From: JADFUS01 sp036653215
GTDB lineage: Bacteria; Bacteroidota; Bacteroidia; Bacteroidales; Rikenellaceae
NCBI GenBank assembly: GCA_036653215.1
Contig: JAVVUK010000008.1
Coordinates: forward strand, 1 to 31,717
Direction of reading: 5' to 3'
DNA length: 31,717 nt
In this document: in pieces, positions 1 through 8,344 of the stretch
Numbering within the stretch: position 1 is the first letter of the stretch
Layout: each line of letters begins with the position of its first letter
Position numbers and translations under genes: made by a program
Notes under the pieces: model-generated
What the model saw: the letters and a program-made list of their open reading frames with translations, nothing else
The model's database searches: none
Told to the model about the DNA's origin: nothing

Positions 1-50
1 CAAGCATTTCAATTGTCAGATATATATATCTTTATTCTTATCTTTAATTT

Positions 51-1547
51 TTAAAATTTCACGCCTGTTATGCTCTTAAAGGTAGAGCCTTTCCATGTAT
101 TATCAACAATAGTTTTAAATTCAACACCGTCAGCATTAAGAACAAGATCTATCGTTGAAGGATCAGCTCCGAATGTAGAACTCCATGCGTCTCCATATAA
201 TGTTATTGCAGTGGCAGCCCTTAAAGTTACTTTCTTAAGATCTGGACAGTCGATAAATACAGACCAGCTTTTTGAGAAATCGGTAACTAACCCTAAATCC
301 ACCTCAACAAGGAATGTATTCGAAACAAAAGTGTAATCACCAATAGTAGTAAGAGCAGGGAACGACCATTTCTTCATAAGACCATTATTATTAGTCACTG
401 CCCCCCAAGCAATAGATGTTATATTTGGAAATTCCATTTCTATTAAACTTTTAGAGCCAAGAGCATTTATAGCCGTTTTGTCTTCTTCTGGGATCTCTGT
501 AAGGCCTGTAAACGATGAGTTATAGACAATCTTTGTTATGTCGGCTTCTGTTGTACCAGATGCTGTAATAGCTTGGGCAATTGTTTGACCTGAAGCGACG
601 TTTAATATAAGCTCTGGTTTTATAACAGGGACAACAAGATTTAAGTTTACTGGTCTAATTTTAGCACGACCTAAATTGACACCCGGTTTTGTAATTATCT
701 GTTTTGTTCCATTGCTATAATTTACTATAAAAGTCAAAGTACCAGCACTATGATCATATGGAAGAACCATAGCATATGCCTTTTGAACAGCTTTAGTAAC
801 AGGAAGTCCTCCTGTAATAGTAAGGATTATTTGTTCTTTCACGCCCCAATGAGATGTATTAATTGGGAATGCAGGATCTGTAATATCAACTTTCATTCCC
901 CATGCACACATAATATTGTCTTGATCCGATTTTACCATGATTGAAGACACTGTAACAGTAGGATCTTCAGTAGTAGCGGTACAACGGAATTCTAAAAACG
1001 ACATTATTTGGTTAAACTTTAAGTTAACAGTTTGCTCTACCTTGTCGGCTGTAGGCATAACTTTAACCGGCGTTGCCACCATTATAGCAAGTTTAGATAA
1101 GTGAGCCGAAGAGTTTGCTCCATTTTGAACCTGTGCCAGATCATCAACTCTAAATTGAGCTTCTTTAGGATTTGGCTCGTAACTATTATAAGGGTAGAAC
1201 GCATAGAAAGTATGCTCTGCTTTGCCACTCCATGCAATAGCATCATTAATACTTGATGGTTCGAAAGGACTTGTCGCAGCAGCTGTTGTTATAGAATAGT
1301 CTTTCCTGTCAGCATAAACCGCACCTCCTGTTTCGGCGTAGATAGCAAGCCTATCTCCCACTTCCCAATTAAATGTGTAATCACCGTTCATGGTGGCTTT
1401 TGTTTGTTCAACGCCTCCATCAAAACGGATAGCATTAGCGATAGGCTCAATAATAGGCTCATCTGTTTTACTATCTGTCTCAACACTCTCACTACAACCC
1501 AAAAGAAGCATAGCAAAGACAGCGGTAAAAAGTAATTGTTTTTTCAT
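51..1547 (-). CDS. Fimbrillin-family surface lipoprotein with BspA-like leucine-rich C-terminus
   Basis: The 498-residue product starts with a lipoprotein signal peptide whose lipobox is LLLGC, making Cys18 the lipidation site, so it should be exported and anchored in a membrane. Residues about 30-310 resemble the Mfa-like/fimbrillin N-terminal domain of Bacteroidales, with a TKAT...W.VGD motif near residues 49-65. From about 355 to 460 the repeats 'FPNITSIAWGAV', 'FPALTTIGDYTF' and 'CPDLKKVTLRAA' look like BspA-type leucine-rich repeats. The end 'NTWKGSTFKSI' is the tail common on BspA-like Bacteroidetes surface proteins. It is transcribed alone from its own promoter at 1596-1626. The likely role is adhesion or surface display, but no ligand can be inferred. 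The combination of domains is clear; the exact boundaries are estimates. Confidence 0.8.
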   Translation of the reverse strand: MKKQLLFTAVFAMLLLGCSESVETDSKTDEPIIEPIANAIRFDGGVEQTKATMNGDYTFNWEVGDRLAIYAETGGAVYADRKDYSITTAAATSPFEPSSINDAIAWSGKAEHTFYAFYPYNSYEPNPKEAQFRVDDLAQVQNGANSSAHLSKLAIMVATPVKVMPTADKVEQTVNLKFNQIMSFLEFRCTATTEDPTVTVSSIMVKSDQDNIMCAWGMKVDITDPAFPINTSHWGVKEQIILTITGGLPVTKAVQKAYAMVLPYDHSAGTLTFIVNYSNGTKQIITKPGVNLGRAKIRPVNLNLVVPVIKPELILNVASGQTIAQAITASGTTEADITKIVYNSSFTGLTEIPEEDKTAINALGSKSLIEMEFPNITSIAWGAVTNNNGLMKKWSFPALTTIGDYTFVSNTFLVEVDLGLVTDFSKSWSVFIDCPDLKKVTLRAATAITLYGDAWSSTFGADPSTIDLVLNADGVEFKTIVDNTWKGSTFKSITGVKF

Positions 1548-1595
1548 AATTTTTAATTATAGTTTAACACACGTGATTTTTACGTATTTATACTA

Positions 1596-1626
1596 CAAAT
1601 GTATTAACATTATTCTTATTAACAAA
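1596..1626 (-). promoter_or_regulatory. Promoter of the fimbrillin/BspA lipoprotein gene
   Basis: Read on the minus strand, TTTG (1626-1623) is followed after exactly 19 nt by TACATTTG (1603-1596). This matches the Bacteroidetes primary sigma consensus TTTG-N19/21-TAnnTTTG. The start codon lies about 48 nt downstream of the -7 element. Confidence 0.75.
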
Positions 1627-1724
1627 TAAAAACAATAATTATTTTTATCATTAATTTTACAAATCGTTATTCACACAGCTTTAGAGGCTATAATAAAAAT
1701 CTACATTTTAATAACAAAACTGAT

Positions 1725-1760
1725 AAAAAAAAGTAAAGGCTCACAATAATGTGAGCCTTT
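1725..1760 (-). terminator. Intrinsic terminator of the ruvX-def unit
   Basis: Perfect 11-bp stem (1735-1745 with 1750-1760) around the 4-nt loop ATAA. On the minus strand it is followed by AC and eight T residues (1732-1725). It sits 20 nt past the def stop codon and separates def from the downstream lipoprotein gene. Confidence 0.85.
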
Positions 1761-1780
1761 CAACATACCATAAAACAAAT

Positions 1781-2329
1781 TTATTTGACTTGTTTGCAAG
1801 CAAATCGTGCCGTAAAATCGCCTTTTGCCATTTTCATAAGTTTTGATTTTAGAAGTCTTTTACGTAATGGTGATACGTGTTCGATAAAGAGCATTCCCTC
1901 AAGGTGGTCGTACTCATGTTGTATGACACGTGCTGCAACATCGTCGAACACTTCTTCGTGAGCAACAAAATTCTCATCTAAATATTTGATACGTATCTTG
2001 TTGTAACGCAACACATCTTCATTAATTCCGGGAACACTAAGGCATCCCTCATTAAAATATTCCTCCTCCCCAAAACGCTCTATAATTTCAGCGTTTATAA
2101 ACACCTTGACAATACCTTCCTTGCCTTCATCCATAAAAGGATTTGTATCTATCACAAACAGCCTTATACTCTTACCCACCTGCGGAGCAGCCAGACCCAC
2201 ACCATCACTGGCATACATAGTCTCAAACATATCTTTAATAAACTGTTCAAGATCTTGATAATCTTTTTCTATTGTCCCTGCTATCTTCTTTAAGACAGCA
2301 GAATCATAAACATATATAGGATAAACCAT
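1781..2329 (-). CDS. def: Peptide deformylase
   Basis: This 182-residue protein removes the N-formyl group from new proteins at the ribosome exit. All three family motifs are present: GVGLAAPQVG (motif 1, GxGLAAxQ), EGCLSVPG (motif 2, EGCLS, with the metal-ligand Cys) and QHEYDHLEGMLFIE (motif 3, HExDH, with two His ligands and the catalytic Glu). Length is normal for the family. It starts 10 nt after the end of ruvX and the two genes are probably co-transcribed. A terminator lies just downstream. The ATG start is favoured because the typical N-terminus 'YPIYVYDSAVLKKIA' follows directly. Confidence 0.97.
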   Translation of the reverse strand: MVYPIYVYDSAVLKKIAGTIEKDYQDLEQFIKDMFETMYASDGVGLAAPQVGKSIRLFVIDTNPFMDEGKEGIVKVFINAEIIERFGEEEYFNEGCLSVPGINEDVLRYNKIRIKYLDENFVAHEEVFDDVAARVIQHEYDHLEGMLFIEHVSPLRKRLLKSKLMKMAKGDFTARFACKQVK

Positions 2330-2339
2330 AATTTATTTT

Positions 2340-2777
2340 TTAAATATTATTCATGTTATTTTCCATATATGCCTGCGAAGACATATATGATTGTAATATA
2401 ATTGTAGCACTAACCATATCAACAAGCGATTTATCTTGTCGATCACTCTTCTTAAGACCACCCTCTATCATAGCCCTATGTGCTAATACGGAAGTATATC
2501 GTTCATCATGATATATTATAGGTATAGATATAACCTTTTTTAACCTATCTACAAATGGTTTTATATATTTAAACGACTCTGAATATTCATTATTGTCTTG
2601 ACGTGGAAGACCAACAACAACAAGTTCTACTTCGTTTTTAGCGAAATAATCGTTTAAAAAGCTCATCAATTGCGGTGTTGGTACGGTAGTCAAGCCATTA
2701 GCTATAATTTTGAGAGGGTCTGTTACGGCGATACCCACCCTTTTTTTACCATAATCAATAGCTAAAATACGTCCCAT
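2340..2777 (-). CDS. ruvX: RuvX/YqgF-family RNase H-fold nuclease (putative Holliday junction resolvase)
   Basis: The product is about 145 residues with an RNase H-like fold. It starts 'MGRILAIDYGKKRVGIAVTDP', the characteristic N-terminus with the first catalytic Asp in DYG. A later 'VVVGLPRQDN' carries the GLP motif, and 'DERYTSVLAHRAM' carries the conserved DER(F/Y)TS. The family acts in 16S rRNA 5'-end maturation and has been proposed as a Holliday junction resolvase. I place the start at the ATG at 2777, because an in-frame TTG two codons upstream adds only two residues not typical of the family. It lies upstream of def in a two-gene unit and is divergent from glyQS. Confidence 0.93.
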   Translation of the reverse strand: MGRILAIDYGKKRVGIAVTDPLKIIANGLTTVPTPQLMSFLNDYFAKNEVELVVVGLPRQDNNEYSESFKYIKPFVDRLKKVISIPIIYHDERYTSVLAHRAMIEGGLKKSDRQDKSLVDMVSATIILQSYMSSQAYMENNMNNI

Positions 2778-2787
2778 ACACAAATTT

Positions 2788-2820
2788 TTTGCTAAGGTAA
2801 TGTTTCTTTTTTTATCTTTG
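2788..2820 (+). promoter_or_regulatory. Promoter of glyQS
   Basis: TTTG (2788-2791) is followed after 21 nt by TATCTTTG (2813-2820), a full match to the Bacteroidetes TTTG/TAnnTTTG consensus. The start codon is 18 nt past the -7 element. The site lies in the short divergent gap with ruvX. Confidence 0.75.
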
Positions 2821-2838
2821 TAAAAAATTTAATAAAAA

Positions 2839-4392
2839 ATGACACAAGAGGAGTTATTCAAAAAACTTATTGCACACTCAAAAGAGTATGGATTTATATT
2901 TCCATCAAGTGATATATATGACGGTTTGGCTGCTGTGTACGACTATGGTCAACTCGGAGTAGAACTTAAAAATAACGTTAAGAAATATTGGTGGGAGTCT
3001 ATGACTAAGCTACATGACAACATAGTAGGCATAGATTCGGCAATATTTATGCACCCTCGCATATGGGAGGCATCTGGACACGTAGGAGCCTTTAACGACC
3101 CTCTTATAGACAACAAAGAGTCTAAAAAGAGATACCGTGCTGATATTTTGATAGAGGAATGGGCTGATAAACAAAACGAGAAGATAGAGAAAGAAATTAC
3201 TAAAGCGGCAAAACGTTTTGGCGAGAGCTTTGACAAAGATATGTTTGCCAAGACAAACCCTCGTGTATTAGAAATAGCCCAAAAAGTAGAGACAATAAAC
3301 GCTCGCATGGCAGAGGCTCTAAATGCCAATAACCTTGTTGAGGTGAAAAACATAATCGAAGAATGCGAGATTGTATGTCCTATTTCCGGAACAAGAAACT
3401 GGACTGAGGTACGACAATTCAATCTTATGTTCGAGACTAAGATAGGCTCTCTTGCCGATGGGGCAAACACGATATATCTACGTCCAGAGACGGCACAAGG
3501 CATATTTGTAAATTTCCTAAACGTCCAAAAGACTGGTCGTATGAAGCTGCCTTTTGGTATCGCACAAATAGGAAAAGCTTTTCGTAACGAGATTGTGGCA
3601 CGTCAGTTTATATTCCGTATGCGTGAATTTGAACAAATGGAAATGCAGTTTTTTGTACGTCCAGGCGAAGAGATGAAATGGTACAATTATTGGAAGACAT
3701 TTCGCATGAAATGGCACCAAAGTCTTGGATTTGGCGAGACTTCATATCGTTTTCACGACCACGTAAAACTTGCCCATTATGCAAATGCGGCAACAGACAT
3801 AGAATATAAATTTCCATTTGGATTTAAAGAAGTTGAAGGCATACACTCACGTACCGACTTTGACCTATCTCGTCACCAAGAATTTTCTGGACGTAAGATG
3901 CAATATTTCGACTCAGAAACGTCAGAAAGCTATGTTCCTTATGTTGTTGAGACATCGATAGGAGTAGACCGCATGGTACTTCAAATTTTGTCTGCCTCGT
4001 ATACAGAAGAAGACCTCACAAAAGAGGGAGGAGCAAAAGATGAGCGTGTAGTTCTTAAATTTCCACCTGCCTTAGCACCTATAAAAGTGGCTATTTTACC
4101 ACTGACAAAGAAAGACGGACTTCCAGAGCTTGCAAAAGAGATTGTCGAAGATCTTAAATTCGACTACACATATCAATATGACGAGAAAGATAGTATAGGA
4201 AAGCGTTATCGTCGTCAAGACGCAATAGGCACTCCACTATGTATAACAATAGACCACCAGTCGTTAGAAGATAAAATGGTAACTATACGTCACCGTGACG
4301 ACATGACCCAAGAAAGGGTTGCCATTGCCGACTTACCTCAAATAATAGAGAAGACAGTATCTATGAGAAAATTACTTAAAAGTTTGATGTAA
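2839..4392 (+). CDS. glyQS: Glycyl-tRNA synthetase, single-chain type
   Basis: This 517-residue class II synthetase charges tRNA-Gly. It is the single-chain form used by Bacteroidetes, archaea and eukaryotes rather than the split GlyQ/GlyS form. Visible signatures are the N-terminal 'GFIFPSSDIYDGLAAVYDYG', the motif 2 region 'GKAFRNEIVARQFIFRMREFEQME' (residues about 247-270, abbreviated here by its start and end) and motif 3 'ETSIGVDRMVLQIL' near residue 375. A C-terminal anticodon-binding domain begins near 'PIKVAILPL'. It has its own promoter upstream and a strong terminator downstream, so it is probably monocistronic. Length is normal and nothing unusual is seen. Confidence 0.97.
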   Translation: MTQEELFKKLIAHSKEYGFIFPSSDIYDGLAAVYDYGQLGVELKNNVKKYWWESMTKLHDNIVGIDSAIFMHPRIWEASGHVGAFNDPLIDNKESKKRYRADILIEEWADKQNEKIEKEITKAAKRFGESFDKDMFAKTNPRVLEIAQKVETINARMAEALNANNLVEVKNIIEECEIVCPISGTRNWTEVRQFNLMFETKIGSLADGANTIYLRPETAQGIFVNFLNVQKTGRMKLPFGIAQIGKAFRNEIVARQFIFRMREFEQMEMQFFVRPGEEMKWYNYWKTFRMKWHQSLGFGETSYRFHDHVKLAHYANAATDIEYKFPFGFKEVEGIHSRTDFDLSRHQEFSGRKMQYFDSETSESYVPYVVETSIGVDRMVLQILSASYTEEDLTKEGGAKDERVVLKFPPALAPIKVAILPLTKKDGLPELAKEIVEDLKFDYTYQYDEKDSIGKRYRRQDAIGTPLCITIDHQSLEDKMVTIRHRDDMTQERVAIADLPQIIEKTVSMRKLLKSLM

Positions 4393-4400
4393 ACAAACAA

Positions 4401-4446
4401 AAAACAGAGCCTGCTAAATCATTATTTAGCAGGCTCTGTTTTTATA
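4401..4446. terminator. Bidirectional intrinsic terminator between glyQS and the SPOR-like gene
   Basis: Perfect 19-bp inverted repeat (4401-4419 with 4424-4442) around the 4-nt loop CATT. The GC-rich core is flanked by A-tracts on one side and T-tracts on the other, so a U-rich tail follows the hairpin on either strand. It lies between two convergent genes, 9 nt after the glyQS stop. Confidence 0.92.
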
Positions 4447-4450
4447 TCGG

Positions 4451-5935
4451 TTATAAGCTATTTTCCTTTTCTACCTTTACAATTTTGGCAGTGTTACCAA
4501 GTGCGTTTTTGACCTCAACGACCTCGCTATATTTTGTAAAAACGCCAAGTATATATTTGTTACCCACTTTGGCAAATGAATTTCCCGGAGCAACACTCTT
4601 TGCTATTTTGGTGATCTCTGGAGTTATCATATCGAGCTCAATAGAATAATAATAGTCGTTTACATGAAGAGGCACAATAGTATTACCCACAACTTTACCT
4701 CCGTCTTTAAACTCTGTTATAGTAGGAGAGCTAAATCCTTTTGACTTAAGGGCACGCACACCTTCTTGCGCCTCTTTTTGAGTTTTATAGAGACCGAGAT
4801 AATATTCATATTTTCCACCCTCATTAATTAGATATGAAGCAGGAGAAGCACTTTTCAAACTTGAGATTTGCTTCATCTTATTGCCAATGACAAACACACG
4901 TATGGCAAACAGATTACCCATTGTCGGAAGTTCCATATACGGAATTTGAGCAACAGAGTTATATGGGGTAGAGAATGTGATAGGACGATAGTCTATATAT
5001 TTCCACTCTGGCAACTCTATCTTTTTCAAAGCTATGCCTAACGTATCTTTGGAGGTCATTATCCTTTGCAACGTCGCAACAGAAGCATTATCACCCTGTT
5101 TAGTTGCAATAACAAGCTCATATTCACGCAAAAACAATTTCTGACGATTATAGTTATTTAGGGTCGGAGCGATAAAGCTTTTAGCCTCATTTTCAGCTTG
5201 GCGACGCAACTCCTTCTCCTTTTTGTCAAGCTCATATTGCATATATTGCTCGATATTGAGAATGTCTAAGATGCGACGATAGGCATATAGCTTCGTTTCA
5301 TATAGGTTATTCCAGTGTCCCTTAAAAGCATCCTCATCGTCTTCTATATCTACAGACACTATCTCAGCTTCGTTTTTAAGACCTTCGGCAAGGGATTTAT
5401 CTTCTGTATTACGCAAAAGAGAATCTAAATTCTTAAGACGCACATAGTTTGTTTTTATTCGTCTTATAGATGCGGCAGCAAGACTATCTATATTAGCATT
5501 TGCATTTACAATTTTAAGCTCTTCTGCGCTAAGGTTTTTCTGAAGAAAATCGTTAACAAATTGCGCACTATTTTTAGACACGCTAACCCCAAGTCCATCG
5601 TTAGTCCCATTTTCAATAGATTTGAGAATGTAATCTTGTTTTATACCATTTATGCGAGTTGTGATAAGAGCTATAACACTCTGGAAATCGAACACTTTAG
5701 ACTCTATATTCAAAATGGTATTTGCATATTTTAACTTGCCATTAGGGTTTGTCGTTACACTATCTCTAAGGACAGAAATCACATTTTGCAAAGAGTCTTG
5801 CTTTGAGGTGAAGAACGATAGTTCTTTGTTGAGCCTCACGTATGCAGTATCTCTTTCATATCCTATAACTCCTTGTGAAAAGCCACACACAGAGGTCATC
5901 GTAAATATTATTGAAGCGATTATAAACTTTTTCAT
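4451..5935 (-). CDS. Secreted protein with coiled-coil region and two SPOR-like C-terminal repeats
   Basis: I do not recognise a named family. With the start at 5935 the product is 494 residues and begins with a clear signal peptide (MKKFIIASIIFTMTSVCGFS). An in-frame extension to 6022 would place this signal internally and overlap trkH, so I reject it. Residues about 30-300 are charged and mostly helical, with KEKELRRQAENEAK near 239-252. Residues about 341-411 ('LFAIRVFVIGNK...YYLGLYKTQKEAQEGVRALKSKGF') read like a SPOR domain, and about 424-489 ('YYYSIELD...YILGVFTKYSEVVEVKNAL') like a second, weaker one. SPOR domains bind denuded peptidoglycan at division sites in other bacteria, so an envelope role is inferred. 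It starts 25 nt after the trkH stop and probably shares its transcript. Confidence 0.7.
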   Translation of the reverse strand: MKKFIIASIIFTMTSVCGFSQGVIGYERDTAYVRLNKELSFFTSKQDSLQNVISVLRDSVTTNPNGKLKYANTILNIESKVFDFQSVIALITTRINGIKQDYILKSIENGTNDGLGVSVSKNSAQFVNDFLQKNLSAEELKIVNANANIDSLAAASIRRIKTNYVRLKNLDSLLRNTEDKSLAEGLKNEAEIVSVDIEDDEDAFKGHWNNLYETKLYAYRRILDILNIEQYMQYELDKKEKELRRQAENEAKSFIAPTLNNYNRQKLFLREYELVIATKQGDNASVATLQRIMTSKDTLGIALKKIELPEWKYIDYRPITFSTPYNSVAQIPYMELPTMGNLFAIRVFVIGNKMKQISSLKSASPASYLINEGGKYEYYLGLYKTQKEAQEGVRALKSKGFSSPTITEFKDGGKVVGNTIVPLHVNDYYYSIELDMITPEITKIAKSVAPGNSFAKVGNKYILGVFTKYSEVVEVKNALGNTAKIVKVEKENSL

Positions 5936-5960
5936 TACTATTAAGAGTCTATTTAAATAA

Positions 5961-7403
5961 TTATCTCCACCTATTAAGGAAAAATATCTGGAACAACCCA
6001 AATAACTGAAGCCTACCAGCAAGCATAAGGATAATCTCGATTATCTTCACAGAATCTGGCAATATAGAGTAGTTGCTGAACGAGCCTACAAGGTTAAATC
6101 CGGGACCTATGTTACTTACAGAAGTCAAAGCAGCACTAAAACTTGTCAAAGGATCGACACCCAGTATTGTTGATAACACCGTGCCAGCAAGGACTACTAA
6201 TATAAAAAATATAACAAATATAAGCGTTGAATTTATTAAACTTTCATCTGTATTTATTTTGCTAAGTCTTATTTTCACAATTGCGTTAGGGTGTTGCAAT
6301 TGCAAAAACTGTGCTTTAAGGGATTTGTAGGTTATAAGCATACGGTCACATTGTATACCACCTGCCGTCGAACCAGCACAACCACCGTTAAATGATATAT
6401 ATATGATTACCATTACCGCAAGGGCAGGCCATAGGGAGGTATCGGCATTGGCAAAACCCGTTGTTGTCATAATTGAAATTACTTGAAACGAGCTATATCG
6501 CAAAGAATCGAGAAAATCGTATGAATATGTAGTCCATAGATTAATAGTCATAAGGAATATTGCTGTACCCATTGTATAGATATAGAAGCGTGACACCTCA
6601 GAACGGAAAATATTGTTCTTCTTCGTTGTGACACTCGAATATAGCAAGCCAAGATGAATTCCCGATATTGCCATAAAGAACATTAGAATTACCTCTATCC
6701 ACACACTGTTATAATATAGGATCCCCGTATTTTTAGTACTAAAACCTCCTGTTGCTATGGTACTGAAAGAGTGATTTATAGCATCAAACCACGTCATACC
6801 AGCAAAGTGTAGAAGGATAGATTCGACAATCACAAGGGTGAAATAGACATATAAAATTATCTGAACAGCCTTTTGAACCTTATATTTGAAATTATCTTTC
6901 ACAAAGGCTGACAACTCCACATTAGAAAGAGAAGCCCTCGACTTGCTCATCATAGGAAACAGAGCAAGGGCAAAGATGATTATTCCAGCACCTCCGATAA
7001 GGTGTGTCGAGGAACGCCAAAAGAGCATACTTTTGGGCAAACCCTCAATGTTACTCAAGATTGTAGACCCTGTGGTCGTATAGCCAGAGACGCTCTCGAA
7101 GAATGAATTTACAACGGTAAACTCATTTCCCCAAAGCATAAAAGGCAAAGCTCCGATTATACAAGATGTGGCAGAAGCACTTATAACAATGGCATAACTT
7201 TCTCGTTTGTTAAGGTCATACTTCTCTTGTGCAAAGATAAAAGGGAACGCCCCAACGGTAATAGCAATAACAGAAGAGGTTAAGAGAGGATAAAAGCCCC
7301 CATCTACCCCATTTACAATCGACACAAGTAGGGATATTAACATAAATACGGCATTGAGAAGCAATACCATACCTATATATTTTGTCACCACATAAACTCT
7401 CAT
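5961..7403 (-). CDS. trkH: TrkH-family potassium uptake protein (membrane subunit)
   Basis: This 480-residue polytopic inner-membrane protein forms the K+ translocation pore of Trk/Ktr systems. The four pore loops with their selectivity-filter glycines can be picked out: 'GYTTTGSTIL', 'IATGGFSTKN', 'IMTTTGFANAD' and 'SNIGPGFN'. A positively charged C-terminus 'FFLNRWR' follows the last helix. Its ATG directly abuts the TAA of the upstream sensor-like gene, which suggests translational coupling. The usual cytosolic partner TrkA (RCK/KTN domains) is not in this window. Length is normal for the family. Function as a K+ channel or transporter subunit is well supported; its gating partner is unknown here. 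Confidence 0.95.
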   Translation of the reverse strand: MRVYVVTKYIGMVLLLNAVFMLISLLVSIVNGVDGGFYPLLTSSVIAITVGAFPFIFAQEKYDLNKRESYAIVISASATSCIIGALPFMLWGNEFTVVNSFFESVSGYTTTGSTILSNIEGLPKSMLFWRSSTHLIGGAGIIIFALALFPMMSKSRASLSNVELSAFVKDNFKYKVQKAVQIILYVYFTLVIVESILLHFAGMTWFDAINHSFSTIATGGFSTKNTGILYYNSVWIEVILMFFMAISGIHLGLLYSSVTTKKNNIFRSEVSRFYIYTMGTAIFLMTINLWTTYSYDFLDSLRYSSFQVISIMTTTGFANADTSLWPALAVMVIIYISFNGGCAGSTAGGIQCDRMLITYKSLKAQFLQLQHPNAIVKIRLSKINTDESLINSTLIFVIFFILVVLAGTVLSTILGVDPLTSFSAALTSVSNIGPGFNLVGSFSNYSILPDSVKIIEIILMLAGRLQLFGLFQIFFLNRWR

Positions 7404-8168
7404 TTAATTATCGTCTCCTTTGCTATCGTTATTTTGTATAATTTGTTCTATTAAAATGTTTATCTGTTTTACCTCGTCCACACCACAGTCTTTTACATCA
7501 TAATCACGCTCTCCGTCTAAATAGTCTTCAAGACCTTTTTTGATGTTTATGATAGGTTTAAGGTAAAACACTTTTATCAATGCGAAGAACATAAACAAGA
7601 TAAACATACAAGCCAAAAGAGTGATGAAGATCTTTAAGTCCGAACGATATATGTTGTTTAGTTGTCCTAAAGCATTTGAGGTAAGATCTTTATGCGAAGC
7701 GTTAAGGAAACTCAACACGCTGCTACCTAATTTTTGTTGTGCTGGCATGAGATATGTACTATACCACATATATTTACCATCTAAAGCTATTATCTTTTCT
7801 ACAAAAGAGACATCTACGACACTTAGATATTCTGAAAGAGACTTTTCAACATCTGAAAGTTCCTTTTTATGATTTTCGTATTGAGCAATTTTGTTTAAAG
7901 TATTTGTTATCTCACCTACTCTAATTTTACAATCGTCCTCAAAAGCAGATAAACTATCTGTTAACATATATGTAGAGACAACATTTGCCTGTTTATATAT
8001 GTTCGACAAAAGCTCTTCTGTAAGCTTATTTCTTTGGTTACGCTCCGATGTTACGACTTCTATGGTCTGATTGAGACGATAAAACTCGAAATATGAGGTA
8101 GCACCTGCCATAAGAAGCAACAATGCCACAGCAGCGAAACCTAATCTAATACGTGATACAACTCCCAT
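7404..8168 (-). CDS. Two-TM membrane protein with HAMP-like tail, coupled to trkH
   Basis: The family is not recognised. The 254-residue product has a first membrane segment at about 9-26 and a predicted periplasmic helical region from 30 to 178, similar to the four-helix-bundle sensor domains of chemoreceptors. A second membrane segment lies at about 179-202. The short cytoplasmic tail 'LKPIINIKKGLEDYLDGERDYDVKDCGVDEVKQ' (about 203-235, shown here in part by its pattern KPI...G...DE) resembles a HAMP linker. No kinase, cyclase or methyl-accepting domain follows, and the protein ends in an acidic tail. The stop codon touches the trkH start. I infer, without direct proof, that it senses an envelope signal and acts on TrkH or another partner. 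Confidence 0.6.
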   Translation of the reverse strand: MGVVSRIRLGFAAVALLLLMAGATSYFEFYRLNQTIEVVTSERNQRNKLTEELLSNIYKQANVVSTYMLTDSLSAFEDDCKIRVGEITNTLNKIAQYENHKKELSDVEKSLSEYLSVVDVSFVEKIIALDGKYMWYSTYLMPAQQKLGSSVLSFLNASHKDLTSNALGQLNNIYRSDLKIFITLLACMFILFMFFALIKVFYLKPIINIKKGLEDYLDGERDYDVKDCGVDEVKQINILIEQIIQNNDSKGDDN

Positions 8169-8196
8169 AGTTTATAAACGCTTTAATAATCCACGA

Positions 8197-8204
8197 CAAA
8201 TATA
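8197..8204 (-). promoter_or_regulatory. Possible -7 element for the sensor-like/trkH/SPOR-like unit
   Basis: On the minus strand TATATTTG (8204-8197) matches the Bacteroidetes -7 consensus, 28 nt before the start codon. No TTTG is found at the expected -33 distance, so this is only a half-site match. Confidence 0.4.
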
Positions 8205-8274
8205 TTGCTTTTTATGCAATTTATCTGCACGATATTTGAAGAAATTAAATTTAACACAATTTTAAGGTATTTTT

Positions 8275-8306
8275 TTTGGTTTACTAATAAATAGTTTGTA
8301 ACTTTA
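8275..8306 (+). promoter_or_regulatory. Likely promoter of the glycogen gene run
   Basis: TTTG (8275-8278) is followed after 20 nt by TAACTTTA (8299-8306), a match to TTTG-N20-TAnnTTTG except for the last base. The start codon of the synthase-phosphorylase gene is 38 nt downstream. It is the only convincing promoter seen ahead of the four glycogen genes. Confidence 0.6.
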
Positions 8307-8344
8307 GGAAAAATAAAGACATAAATAACAATATTCATAATTAT

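Noticed and set aside
18..31. 14-nt AT palindrome after the lipoprotein gene
   Set aside because: Made only of alternating AT with G/C ends and with no loop, it is too weak to call a terminator, and no T-tail follows directly.
2778..2783. TTG start for ruvX two codons upstream
   Set aside because: The ATG at 2777 gives the family-typical start MGRILAIDYG. The extra residues add nothing conserved and run into the glyQS promoter region.
3517..3817. Open frames antisense to glyQS, and many others inside confident genes
   Set aside because: They lack family resemblance, promoters or conserved motifs, and lie opposite or inside well-supported genes.
5936..6022. N-terminal extension of 29 residues on the SPOR-like protein
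   Set aside because: It overlaps the 3' end of trkH and would bury a clear signal peptide inside the protein. The ATG at 5935 gives a normal secreted N-terminus.
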